A stretch of DNA of 5,518 nt from Alphaproteobacteria bacterium (GTDB taxonomy: Bacteria > Pseudomonadota > Alphaproteobacteria > Rhizobiales > Rhizobiaceae), in contig JAFKFE010000444.1 of NCBI GenBank assembly GCA_017308345.1, positions 1 to 5,518 of the forward strand. Reading direction: 5' to 3'. Numbering within the stretch: the stretch's first letter is position 1; every line of letters starts with the position of its first letter. Position numbers and translations under genes: made by a program. The notes beneath the pieces are model-generated. The model saw only the letters and a list, made by a program, of their open reading frames with translations. It was not told the DNA's origin and did no database searches. Shown one piece after another: positions 1-5,518 of the stretch.

Positions 1-1311
1 CCGTCGTCGCCGGTGACGCTTACCTTCACCAACGACAAGGGTCTGACCTTCAAGCGCACCATCTCGGTCGACGACGAGTACATGTTCACCGTGTCGGACA
101 CCGTGCAGAACTCGGGAACCGCCCCGGTCTCGCTCTACAACTACGGACGCGTCACCCGCTTCGACAAGCCTGCGGTTGCCAGCACCTACGTGCTGCATGA
201 GGGGCTGATCGGCGTCACCGGCAGCGAGGGCTTGCAGCAGTTCAAATACGCCGCGATCGAAAAGGACAAGGAAGTCAAACCCGGCAAATCGACCGACGGC
301 TGGCTCGGCATCACCGACAAATACTGGGCGGTGACGCTTGTCCCGACCACCAAGCAGCCCTTCCAGCCGAAGTTCTCCTTTTTCGAGTTCAAGGATGGCC
401 CGCACAGCCATAGCTATCAGGCCGACTTCCTTACCGACGCGATCAACATAGCCCCCGGGCAGTCGGCGACAGCGGAGTCGTCCGTGTTTGCCGGGGCGAA
501 GGTGGTTTCGACGATCAACGGATATGAGCAGGATCGTCACATCCGCCAGTTCAACCTGCTGATCGACTGGGGCTGGTTCTATTTCATCACCAAGCCGATG
601 TTCTGGCTCATCGACACACTCTACAAATTCTTCGGCAATTTCGGCCTGGCGATCCTCGCCACCACCGTCATCGTCAAGGCCATCTTCTTCCCTTTAGCCA
701 ACAAGTCCTACGCCTCGATGGCGAACATGAAGAAGGTGCAGCCGAAGATGGTCGAGATCCGCGAGAAATACGCGGACGACAAGATGAAGCAGCAGCAGGC
801 GATGATGGAGCTGTACAAGACCGAGAAGATCAATCCGCTCGCCGGCTGCTGGCCGGTGGCGCTGCAGATCCCGGTCTTCTTCTCGCTCTACAAGGTGCTC
901 TACATCACCATCGAGATGCGGCATGCGCCGTTCTTCGGCTGGATCCACGACCTTGCGGCTCCGGATCCGACGTCGATCTTCAACCTGTTCGGCCTGCTGC
1001 CCTTCGCGGCGCCTGCTTTCCTGCCGCATATGGGCGCCTGGGCGGTGGTGATGGGCATCACCATGTTCCTGCAGATGCGCATGAACCCGGCGCCGCCGGA
1101 CCCGACCCAGGCGGCGATCTTCACCTGGATGCCGGTGATCTTCACCTTCATGATGGGCAGCTTCCCCGCCGGCCTCGTCATCTACTGGGCCTGGAACAAC
1201 ACGCTCTCGATCCTGCAGCAGGGCGTGATCATGAAGCGCCAGGGCGCCAAGATCGAATTGTGGGACAATCTGGCGGCGATGTTCCGCAAGAAACCATCGC
1301 CGGCGGAATAG
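1..1311 (+). CDS. yidC: Membrane protein insertase YidC, 5'-truncated by window edge
   Basis: YidC inserts and folds inner-membrane proteins, alone or with SecYEG. The frame is open at base 1, so the start lies outside the window; 436 residues plus the stop remain, and about 160 N-terminal residues (first TM helix and the start of the periplasmic domain) are missing against a typical alphaproteobacterial length near 600. Nucleotides 1-540 encode the rest of the beta-rich periplasmic P1 domain. The conserved insertase core follows: a helix at 550-633, a groove helix at 637-702, a cytoplasmic charged hairpin at 703-846 (with QPKM and the family-typical INPLAGCWP), then hydrophobic segments at 847-909, 979-1077 and 1123-1221 (with FPAGLVIYW). 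The basic groove residue, Arg366 in E. coli, is Lys here (codon 676-678), which I recall as normal in alphaproteobacteria. The tail is short and basic. A terminator lies 24 bases past the stop, so yidC ends its transcript here. Identification is very secure. Confidence 0.97.
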   Translation, partial: PSSPVTLTFTNDKGLTFKRTISVDDEYMFTVSDTVQNSGTAPVSLYNYGRVTRFDKPAVASTYVLHEGLIGVTGSEGLQQFKYAAIEKDKEVKPGKSTDGWLGITDKYWAVTLVPTTKQPFQPKFSFFEFKDGPHSHSYQADFLTDAINIAPGQSATAESSVFAGAKVVSTINGYEQDRHIRQFNLLIDWGWFYFITKPMFWLIDTLYKFFGNFGLAILATTVIVKAIFFPLANKSYASMANMKKVQPKMVEIREKYADDKMKQQQAMMELYKTEKINPLAGCWPVALQIPVFFSLYKVLYITIEMRHAPFFGWIHDLAAPDPTSIFNLFGLLPFAAPAFLPHMGAWAVVMGITMFLQMRMNPAPPDPTQAAIFTWMPVIFTFMMGSFPAGLVIYWAWNNTLSILQQGVIMKRQGAKIELWDNLAAMFRKKPSPAE

Positions 1312-1335
1312 AAGGCGCGCCCGACGGCGCAGTTC

Positions 1336-1363
1336 AAAACCCCGGCCTCGGCCGGGGTTTTTT
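1336..1363 (+). terminator. Intrinsic terminator of yidC, possibly bidirectional
   Basis: A GC-rich hairpin has stem CCCCGGC (1340-1346), loop CTCG (1347-1350) and stem GCCGGGG (1351-1357), followed directly by six T residues (1358-1363). Upstream, AAAA at 1336-1339 can extend the stem by pairing with the T-run. It starts 24 bases after the yidC stop. Read on the minus strand the hairpin is followed by four T residues, so it could also stop transcripts coming from emrB on the opposite strand, although that stop codon is about 320 bases away. A small extra hairpin (GTTGG 1364-1368, CCAAC 1374-1378) follows immediately. Confidence 0.9.
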
Positions 1364-1420
1364 GTTGGAGATGCCAACGGGACAGCGCCAACCTTCGCGA
1401 TTGGCCGTGGGTTACACCCG

Positions 1421-1581
1421 GTCGTCATTCCAGGGCGGAGCAAGGAGCGGAGCGACGCGCGCAGACCCTGGTATCCATGCCGTTACGCCAAGGCGTTGCT
1501 TCGCTTCAGAATTCCTGCACCGTTGCGCCCTGCGGCAAGGGCCACGGCATGGATACTCGGGTCAAGCCCGAATATGACGAC
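1421..1581. repeat. Complex intergenic palindromic repeat, rhizobial RIME-like
   Basis: This 161-base non-coding block is built of nested inverted repeats. The ends pair over 8 bases (GTCGTCAT 1421-1428 with ATGACGAC 1574-1581). A perfect 13-base inner stem joins 1471-1483 (GTATCCATGCCGT) with 1544-1556. The left arm folds by itself (CCAGGG 1430-1435 with CCCTGG 1466-1471), as does the right arm (TCGGG 1557-1561, loop TCAAG, CCCGA 1567-1571), and a small hairpin sits in the centre (ACGCC 1485-1489, GGCGT 1492-1496). The shape resembles a cloverleaf and matches the style of the mosaic palindromic elements (RIME and relatives) described between genes in rhizobia. The inverted-repeat structure is seen directly. 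That it is a dispersed genomic repeat is recognition, since only one copy lies in this window. It sits between two convergent genes, the usual location of such elements. Confidence 0.7.
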
Positions 1582-1682
1582 GTCGCGGGAGCTTAGGCCA
1601 ATCTCCAACGTCCGTGACGGAATCGCCAGCGTGTCGACGATCGAGCCGGGATCGACGGCCGGATGGCCGAGCCGGTGACGCC

Positions 1683-3227
1683 TTATTCCATGACCGCGCT
1701 GTGATCGACCTTGGCCGGCGTGCCCGGCTTGCGCAGCAACAGCACCAGCGGGATAGCGGCCAAGGACAGGATCATCATCAGCTTGAAGTCGTCGATGTAG
1801 GAGATGATCGTGGCCTGCAGCGTGACGAGGCCGTCGAGCGCGGCGCGGCCGGCGGCGGTGTAGGGGCTCAGCGCCTGCGCGATCGCCGGGTCGCCGAACG
1901 CCGGATTATACGGCGTCACATAGGTGGCGATGTTGGCGTGGTTGATCTGCTGGTTCTGCGTCAGCAGCGCCGTGACGACCGAGATACCGACGCTGGAGCC
2001 GATGTTGCGCGACAGATTGTAGAGGCCGGTGCCCTCGGCGCGCCGCTCCGGCGCCAGCGTGGCGAAGGTGATGGTGGTGAGCGGCACGAACAGGAAGCCG
2101 AGCCCCGCGCCCTGGATGAAGCCGGTGCTGATGATCGTCCATTGCGAGACGGCCGGCGTCCAGCCGGTCATGTCGTACATCGCCCAGGCAGTGACCAGCA
2201 GGCCGATGAACAGCAGCCAGCGCGTGTCGACCTTGCCGACCAGCCGGCCGACGATGAACATGCAGGCCATGGTGCCAAGGCCGCGCGGGCCCATGACGAT
2301 GCCGGCCGTCACCACCGGATAACCCATCAGCGTCTGCAGGTAAGGCGTCATCAGCGCCAGCGAGGCGAGATAGGTGATGCCGATGATGAAGATGAAGATC
2401 ATGCCGACGGCGAAGTTGCGGTCGAGGAAGAGACGCGGGTTCACGAAAGTGTCGCGCGCGGTGAAGGTGTGGACGATGAAGATGTAGAAGGCCGACGCGC
2501 AGACCAGCGCCTCGACGATGATCTCGGCCGAGGAGAACCAGTTGAGCTGCTCGCCACGGTCGAGGAACATCTGCAGCGAAGCAATCGCGATGCTAAGCAT
2601 GCCGAAGCCCAGCCAATCCAGCCTGGCCTTGAAGTCGAGCTTGGTTTCCTGGACGAACATCGAGACGCCGGCGAAGGCCAGCGCGCCGATCGGCACGTTG
2701 ATGTAGAACACCCAGCGCCAGGAGACGTTCTCCGTCAGCCAGCCGCCGATGACCGGACCGAGCACCGGGCCGACCATGACCGAGACGCCGAACAGCGCCA
2801 TGGCCGAGCCGCGCTCCTCGACGCTGTAGATGTCGAGCAGGATCGACTGCGACAGCGGCACGAGCGCCGCGCCGAACAGGCCTTGCAGCAGGCGGAAGCC
2901 GACGATCTGCGGCAGCGACTGGGCGAAGCCGCACAGCACCGAGGCCACCACGAAGCCGGTGATCGCCACCAGCAGGATGCGCTTGCGGCCGAAACGGTTG
3001 GCGAGATAGCCGGAAGGCGGCGTCATCACGGCCGCGGCGACGATATAGGAGGTGAGCACCCAGTTGATCTGGTCGGCGCTCGCCGAGACACTTCCCTGGA
3101 TATAGGGTAGCGCGACGTTGGCGATGGTGGTGTCCAGCGCCTGCATGATGACCGCCAGGATGACGCAGGCGGTGATGGCGCCGCGATTGGCGACCGCGGG
3201 CGCGCCTGTCGCGGAAGCCGTTGTCAT
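1683..3227 (-). CDS. emrB: DHA2-family MFS multidrug efflux transporter, EmrB type
   Basis: This 514-residue protein is a drug:H+ antiporter of the major facilitator superfamily, 14-TM DHA2 (EmrB/QacA) family, in the inner membrane. Diagnostic motifs are in order: LDTTIANVALP (31-41, motif D1 in TM1), GYLANRFGRKR (73-83, motif A in the TM2-TM3 loop), GVSVMVGPVLGPVIGG (147-162, antiporter motif C in TM5) and the WRW...INVPIG stretch (170-181) leading into TM6. About 14 hydrophobic segments can be drawn, the last at 482-499, preceded by a polar loop (roughly 425-480) typical of EmrB. The length matches E. coli EmrB (about 512). The ATG overlaps the emrA stop as ATGA (3224-3227), so translation is probably coupled; no strong Shine-Dalgarno is seen. 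It should work with EmrA and a TolC-like channel encoded elsewhere. The substrate cannot be read from sequence; hydrophobic drugs, uncouplers, bile-like or plant phenolic compounds are known for the family. No truncation or frameshift is seen. Confidence 0.95.
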   Translation of the reverse strand: MTTASATGAPAVANRGAITACVILAVIMQALDTTIANVALPYIQGSVSASADQINWVLTSYIVAAAVMTPPSGYLANRFGRKRILLVAITGFVVASVLCGFAQSLPQIVGFRLLQGLFGAALVPLSQSILLDIYSVEERGSAMALFGVSVMVGPVLGPVIGGWLTENVSWRWVFYINVPIGALAFAGVSMFVQETKLDFKARLDWLGFGMLSIAIASLQMFLDRGEQLNWFSSAEIIVEALVCASAFYIFIVHTFTARDTFVNPRLFLDRNFAVGMIFIFIIGITYLASLALMTPYLQTLMGYPVVTAGIVMGPRGLGTMACMFIVGRLVGKVDTRWLLFIGLLVTAWAMYDMTGWTPAVSQWTIISTGFIQGAGLGFLFVPLTTITFATLAPERRAEGTGLYNLSRNIGSSVGISVVTALLTQNQQINHANIATYVTPYNPAFGDPAIAQALSPYTAAGRAALDGLVTLQATIISYIDDFKLMMILSLAAIPLVLLLRKPGTPAKVDHSAVME

Positions 3228-4516
3228 GACTTCTGTCCGAACCGCTTGAGGAGGTCGGTGACGAAGTCGGGCAGACCGCGGGCATGGCCGGTGTCGATGC
3301 TGACGACCGCGCTCATCCCGCCGCGCAGCGGCGGTTTGCCGTCCGGATCGTCGATCGTCACCCGCATCGGAATGCGCTGCACGACCTTGACCCAGTTGCC
3401 GGAGGTGTTCTGCGCCGGCAGCAGCGAGAAGCTGGACGAGGACGCCGGACTGATCGAGCCGACGGTGCCGTGCCAGACCTCGCCCGGATAACCGTCGATG
3501 CTGATCGTCGCCTTCTGGCCGGGACGCACATAGGTGAGCTCGGTTTCCTTGGGCTCGGCCGCGATCCAGATGTCGGTCGACGACACCAGGCTGAAGGCCG
3601 GCTGCGAGGCCGGCAGGTACTTGCCGACCTGCAGCGCGTCGACATTGGTGACGATGCCGTCGAACGGCGCCTTGACGGTCGCGTCGTTGAGGTTGCGCTG
3701 CGCATCGTCCACCGCCGACTGGGCCTGCAGGTAGAAGGGGTTCTGCTCGACCGGCTGGCTGGCGTCGCCGCCGAGCTGGGCAAGCATCGCCTGCGCCTGC
3801 GCCTTGGCGACGATGACCTTCTGGCGGGCGGCGACGAGGTCGTGCTGGGCGCTGTCGAAGGTCGCCTTGGAGGCGGTCGAGGTCTTGAGCAGGTCCTGCT
3901 GACGCTGGAAGGCCGACTCGTAGTAGGGAATGTCCGCTTCAGCCTGATCGATCGAGGCGAGCGACTGCTGGTAGCTCGCCTGCAGCGTCAGCACCTGGTT
4001 GCGCACGGTGCCGAGCTGCGCCTTGGCGCCGGCGAGCGCGGTTTCGAAGGAGGCGGGCCGCAGACGGAAGAGCACATCGCCCTTCTTCACCGCCTGATTG
4101 TCATGCACGTCGATCTCCTGCACGGTGCCGGAGACATCGGTCGAGACGCCGAGCGATTGCGCCTGGATATAGGCATTGTCGGTGGTCATGATCTGGCCGC
4201 CGACGACATAGTAGTAGCCGCCGGCCACCAGCGCGATCGGGAGCAGCGCGAACAGGACGGGCCGGGCGCGGCTGCGGCGCGGCCTTGCGGGAGCCGGCGG
4301 AGCCACCGTTACGGCTGCCGGCTTCGGCTGCGCCGAAGGAGCTTCAGCTGCCGGCTGCGGCGCAACGGGGCTTTCCAGCCCGTCATCGTCGATTGCGGGA
4401 TTGCCGCCACCGCGCCTCTGCTCGCGCTGGCTGTCCAGGCGGATGACCTGGTCGCTTGTTCTTTCGCCGGCATCTTCTGCGTCGGCGGGCTTTCTGGGCG
4501 AGGTTCCTTCAGACAT
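3224..4516 (-). CDS. emrA: EmrA/HlyD-type membrane fusion protein of the efflux pump
   Basis: This 430-residue periplasmic adaptor is anchored in the inner membrane and bridges EmrB to an outer-membrane channel. Residues 1-77 form a charged then Pro/Ala-rich cytoplasmic tail, followed by an Arg-rich patch (R78-R85) and one TM helix (about 87-105). TTDNAYIQ (111-118) is the family hallmark just after the membrane. A lipoyl-like half-domain (about 122-155, VSGTVQEIDVHDNQAVKKGD) is followed by a long alpha-helical hairpin (about 157-280, Ala/Gln-rich) and the second lipoyl half with APFDGIV (283-289). The beta-barrel part follows, including PGQKATISIDGYPG and the EmrA signature around 365-386 (LLPAQNTSGNWVKVVQRIP). 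The N-terminal tail appears longer than in E. coli EmrA (390 aa). The start is supported by GGGAG at 4524-4528, 7 bases upstream of ATG. It overlaps marR by 8 bases and emrB by 4, so the three genes form one operon. Confidence 0.94.
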   Translation of the reverse strand: MSEGTSPRKPADAEDAGERTSDQVIRLDSQREQRRGGGNPAIDDDGLESPVAPQPAAEAPSAQPKPAAVTVAPPAPARPRRSRARPVLFALLPIALVAGGYYYVVGGQIMTTDNAYIQAQSLGVSTDVSGTVQEIDVHDNQAVKKGDVLFRLRPASFETALAGAKAQLGTVRNQVLTLQASYQQSLASIDQAEADIPYYESAFQRQQDLLKTSTASKATFDSAQHDLVAARQKVIVAKAQAQAMLAQLGGDASQPVEQNPFYLQAQSAVDDAQRNLNDATVKAPFDGIVTNVDALQVGKYLPASQPAFSLVSSTDIWIAAEPKETELTYVRPGQKATISIDGYPGEVWHGTVGSISPASSSSFSLLPAQNTSGNWVKVVQRIPMRVTIDDPDGKPPLRGGMSAVVSIDTGHARGLPDFVTDLLKRFGQKS

Positions 4517-4973
4517 GGGCTTTCTCCCGGTCGACGGCCGGCTGGGCGCAGGCCTCGAGCAGATTGGATTTGATCAGGCAAAGGGCTTGCAGCAGTTGCT
4601 GCTGCGCGTCCGCGGACAGGCCGGCCAAGGCCTCCTCGCGCGTCTTGCGGCCGTTGCCGCGCATCACCTCGATGAGCGGATGGGCCTTCGGGGTCAGGTA
4701 GATAAGCCATGCCCGTCGATCGGCGGGATCGGGCCGGCGCTCGATGAAGCCGCGCGCTTCCATCTTGTCGAGCAGCCGGGCCAGGGTGATCGGCATGATC
4801 TCGATGAGGTCGGCCAGCTTGTTCTGGTGGATGCCCTCCTGCACGGAAAGACAGGCCAGCACCTGCCACTGCGCACGGGTCAACCCAAAGGCCCGCGAGC
4901 GCTGCTCGAACCGCTTCCTGAGCAGGCGCGCGACATCGTGCAGCACGAAGCCGATATTGGGCGAAGAGGGCAT
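4509..4973 (-). CDS. MarR-family transcriptional regulator, first gene of emr operon
   Basis: This 154-residue dimeric winged-helix regulator is the probable local repressor of the efflux operon, with emrR/mprA as the functional analogue in E. coli. An N-terminal dimerisation helix (about 5-28, ending RFEQRSRAFGLT) leads into the winged HTH: LTRAQWQVLACL (31-42), helix-turn-helix about 50-78 (KLADLIEIMPITLARLLDKMEARG, with the recognition helix near 61-72), and the wing with the family's DxR signature, DPADRRAWLIYLT (82-94). C-terminal helices (about 113-145) complete the dimer interface. I chose ATG at 4973-4971 because homology to MarR proteins begins there, although the frame stays open far upstream. 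The Shine-Dalgarno is weak (GAAG about 8 bases before ATG), and an in-frame TTG ten codons upstream is a less likely alternative. The 3' end overlaps the emrA start by 8 bases. One Cys lies at 41 in the HTH, with others at 132 and 142; no redox function can be claimed. Effector unknown. Confidence 0.93.
   Translation of the reverse strand: MPSSPNIGFVLHDVARLLRKRFEQRSRAFGLTRAQWQVLACLSVQEGIHQNKLADLIEIMPITLARLLDKMEARGFIERRPDPADRRAWLIYLTPKAHPLIEVMRGNGRKTREEALAGLSADAQQQLLQALCLIKSNLLEACAQPAVDREKAHV
4524..4528 (-). promoter_or_regulatory. Ribosome binding site of emrA inside the marR 3' end
   Basis: GGGAG on the minus strand lies 7 bases before the emrA ATG (4516-4514) and within the last codons of marR. 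Its strength and position support the chosen emrA start, and suggest that ribosomes finishing marR can re-initiate on emrA. Confidence 0.7.
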
Positions 4974-4993
4974 TGGGAGAACTTCGGAGTCGA

Positions 4994-5023
4994 CGGACAA
5001 GTTTTCGTGAGCATGCTTATTAT
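4994..5023 (+). promoter_or_regulatory. Possible divergent promoter for the small exported protein
   Basis: On the plus strand CGGACA (4994-4999, four of six to TTGACA) is separated by 18 bases from TATTAT (5018-5023, five of six to TATAAT). CATAAT (5033-5038) is an alternative -10 without a good partner. Either would give a leader of about 100 bases ahead of the ATG at 5142. The -10 overlaps the palindromes and the opposing promoter, so both directions could be controlled by one bound dimer. Hexamer matching alone is weak evidence. Confidence 0.3.
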
Positions 5024-5038
5024 CATCATGCACATAAT
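5008..5038. promoter_or_regulatory. Candidate MarR operator: overlapping imperfect palindromes
   Basis: The AT-rich core of the divergent intergenic region contains two overlapping dyads. The first, 5008-5034, is centred on 5021 with 10 of 13 positions paired, including GCATG (5011-5015) against CATGC (5027-5031) and outer TG/CA. The second pairs ATTAT (5019-5023) with ATAAT (5034-5038) around a central CATG (5027-5030). MarR dimers usually bind imperfect palindromes of about 16-28 bases in their own promoter, and this is the best such sequence between marR and the divergent gene. The dyads are seen directly. Binding by this MarR protein is inference. Confidence 0.5.
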
Positions 5039-5047
5039 CCTGCTGGA
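5019..5047 (-). promoter_or_regulatory. Possible promoter of the marR-emrA-emrB operon
   Basis: On the minus strand GATAAT (5024-5019) matches five of six bases of a sigma-70 -10 box and lies about 45 bases before the marR start codon. The hexamer 17 bases upstream (TCCAGC, 5047-5042) is a poor -35, so either a regulator helps or another start is used. The -10 falls inside the palindromic operator candidate, which would fit direct repression by occlusion. Confidence 0.3.
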
Positions 5048-5129
5048 CGCGGCGCGCAAGACCGACTAAGGCGCATGGCAAAAATATCGCATGGGCCAGA
5101 ACCCGGCCGGACCTGGCCTGTTTCGCGGC

Positions 5130-5134
5130 AAGGA
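5130..5134 (+). promoter_or_regulatory. Ribosome binding site fixing the start of the small exported protein
   Basis: AAGGA ends 7 bases before the ATG at 5142, a good Shine-Dalgarno match and spacing. The competing in-frame ATG at 5091 has only an A-rich stretch in front of it. This decides the start in favour of 5142 and places the signal peptide at the N-terminus. Confidence 0.7.
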
Positions 5135-5141
5135 CAAGACG

Positions 5142-5456
5142 ATGAACCGGCTCAAGATCATCATGCTGGCGCTGCTGGCGGGATATGCCTTTCCAGCCGC
5201 CGCGAAGGACGCGGTGAGCTGCGGCGGGGCGGCGATGCTGGGTGGCGCGCAGCTCAACTGCAGCCACGTGCAACCCAAGGCGCCGCCGCAATTCTGCACG
5301 TTCAGCTGGGCCCTGCGCACGACGGCCGGCGAGCAGAAGATCGTCGAAGGCAGCTTCTCGCTGCCGCCCGGCGCATCGAACGTCCAGATCTATCAGGGCA
5401 GCGGGTTCGACAGCGCCCTTTCCAATCCGATCGTGATCTGCCGCGGCAGCCACTGA
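5142..5456 (+). CDS. Small exported four-cysteine protein of unknown function
   Basis: I do not recognise the family of this 104-residue product. The start is the ATG at 5142, chosen because AAGGA (5130-5134) lies 7 bases upstream and a clean signal peptide begins there: MNRLK, a hydrophobic core (about 6-17), then PAAA with likely signal peptidase I cleavage after A21 (AAA before KDA). An upstream in-frame ATG at 5091 would add 17 polar residues before the signal and lacks a Shine-Dalgarno. The mature part is about 83 residues with four Cys (27, 40, 52, 100), enough for two disulfides in the periplasm. It has Gly- and Ser-rich stretches and alternating hydrophobic residues (SFSLPPGASNVQIYQG at 71-86), suggesting a small beta-rich fold. 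It has no lipobox and no second TM helix. It is divergent from marR-emrAB, with about 170 bases between the two start codons, so co-regulation is possible. A role in efflux or envelope stress is only a guess. Confidence 0.8.
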   Translation: MNRLKIIMLALLAGYAFPAAAKDAVSCGGAAMLGGAQLNCSHVQPKAPPQFCTFSWALRTTAGEQKIVEGSFSLPPGASNVQIYQGSGFDSALSNPIVICRGSH

Positions 5457-5518
5457 GCGCTTGGTGCCGGGGACCGATCACGTTAGTTTGATCGCGCGGC
5501 GCAAACACGGCCACCGTC

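Larger units (their letters stand above)
1312..1682. other. Non-coding gap between convergent yidC and emrB
   Basis: This 371-base region contains the yidC terminator, a minor hairpin (GCCAA 1387-1391 with TTGGC 1401-1405), the palindromic repeat at 1421-1581, and about 100 bases (1582-1682) with no recognisable gene. Short open frames here run straight through the palindrome, lack ribosome binding sites and resemble no protein I know. The last 100 bases hold one weak GC hairpin (CGGCC 1656-1660, GGCCG 1665-1669) without a T-run on either strand, so no convincing dedicated terminator for emrB is visible. Confidence 0.75.

Noticed and set aside
694..1443. 249-codon open frame on the minus strand opposite yidC
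   Set aside because: It is an Arg/His-rich shadow of the conserved YidC core, and its proposed start region lies in the palindromic repeat.
1421..1581. Palindromic block as a CRISPR array, tRNA or IS end
   Set aside because: There are no regularly spaced direct repeats, no tRNA-like conserved loops and no transposase gene nearby. Nested inverted repeats fit an intergenic palindromic element better.
1656..1669. GC hairpin downstream of emrB as its terminator
   Set aside because: The stem is only five base pairs with no T-run on either strand, which is too weak to call an intrinsic terminator.
1496..1678. 60-codon plus-strand open frame in the gap after yidC
   Set aside because: It overlaps the palindromic repeat, lacks a ribosome binding site and resembles no known protein.
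1614..3110. 498-codon open frame on the plus strand opposite emrB
   Set aside because: Its product is an Arg/Asp/His/Gln-rich low-complexity string with no hydrophobic core, typical of the antisense frame of a GC-rich gene. The minus-strand EmrB has complete family motifs.
3284..4573. 429-codon open frame on the plus strand opposite emrA
   Set aside because: Its composition is Arg/Gly/Leu/Asp-rich without domains, and it mirrors the codon bias of emrA. It also crosses the emrA-marR junction.
5091..5141. Earlier ATG start for the small exported protein
   Set aside because: It would place 17 polar residues before a clear signal peptide and has no Shine-Dalgarno, whereas ATG 5142 has AAGGA at good spacing.
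4974..5453. In-frame upstream extension of marR (frame open to 5453)
   Set aside because: MarR similarity begins at the ATG at 4973. The extension would run through the promoter/operator region and antisense to the small exported gene, with no recognisable domain.
5475..5494. Inverted repeat CGATCA-N8-TGATCG after the small gene
   Set aside because: A six-base dyad with an eight-base loop and no T-run is compatible with chance. It could be an operator for a gene beyond the window, but nothing supports that here.

Overview
The DNA is GC-rich, with the codon bias of an alphaproteobacterium. The sequence suggests the order Hyphomicrobiales (Rhizobiales), and a Mesorhizobium-like genome is my best guess. 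Three things point there: the YidC sequence (Lys at the groove position that is Arg in E. coli), an intergenic palindromic repeat of rhizobial style, and the architecture of the EmrA/EmrB pair. The assignment rests on recognition and not on a database search.

Layout. (1) Positions 1-1311, plus strand: the 3' three quarters of yidC, the inner-membrane protein insertase, entering from the left edge and ending in a strong intrinsic terminator (1336-1363). (2) Positions 1312-1682: a non-coding gap holding that terminator and a complex palindromic repeat (1421-1581). (3) Positions 1683-4973, minus strand: a three-gene operon transcribed marR -> emrA -> emrB, the same order as E. coli emrR(mprA)-emrA-emrB. 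All junctions overlap (8 nt and 4 nt), which indicates translational coupling. (4) Positions 4974-5141: a divergent intergenic region with an AT-rich core and imperfect palindromes, the likely promoters and MarR operator. (5) Positions 5142-5456, plus strand: a small predicted exported protein with four cysteines, of unknown function. The last 62 bases show no gene.

How the genes work together. EmrA (membrane-fusion/adaptor protein) and EmrB (14-TM DHA2 proton antiporter) should form a drug or toxic-compound efflux pump that would join an outer-membrane TolC-type channel encoded elsewhere. The MarR protein is the probable local repressor, binding the palindromic region and relieved by a pump substrate. 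The small exported protein starts divergently from the same region, so it may share this control. YidC is an unrelated housekeeping gene that is simply adjacent.

Most of the window is ordinary. The points most worth a second look are the uncharacterised divergent secreted protein, the operator candidates, the palindromic repeat, and the apparent separation of yidC from its usual rhizobial downstream neighbour (engB/yihA). I see no evidence of a novel multi-gene system.
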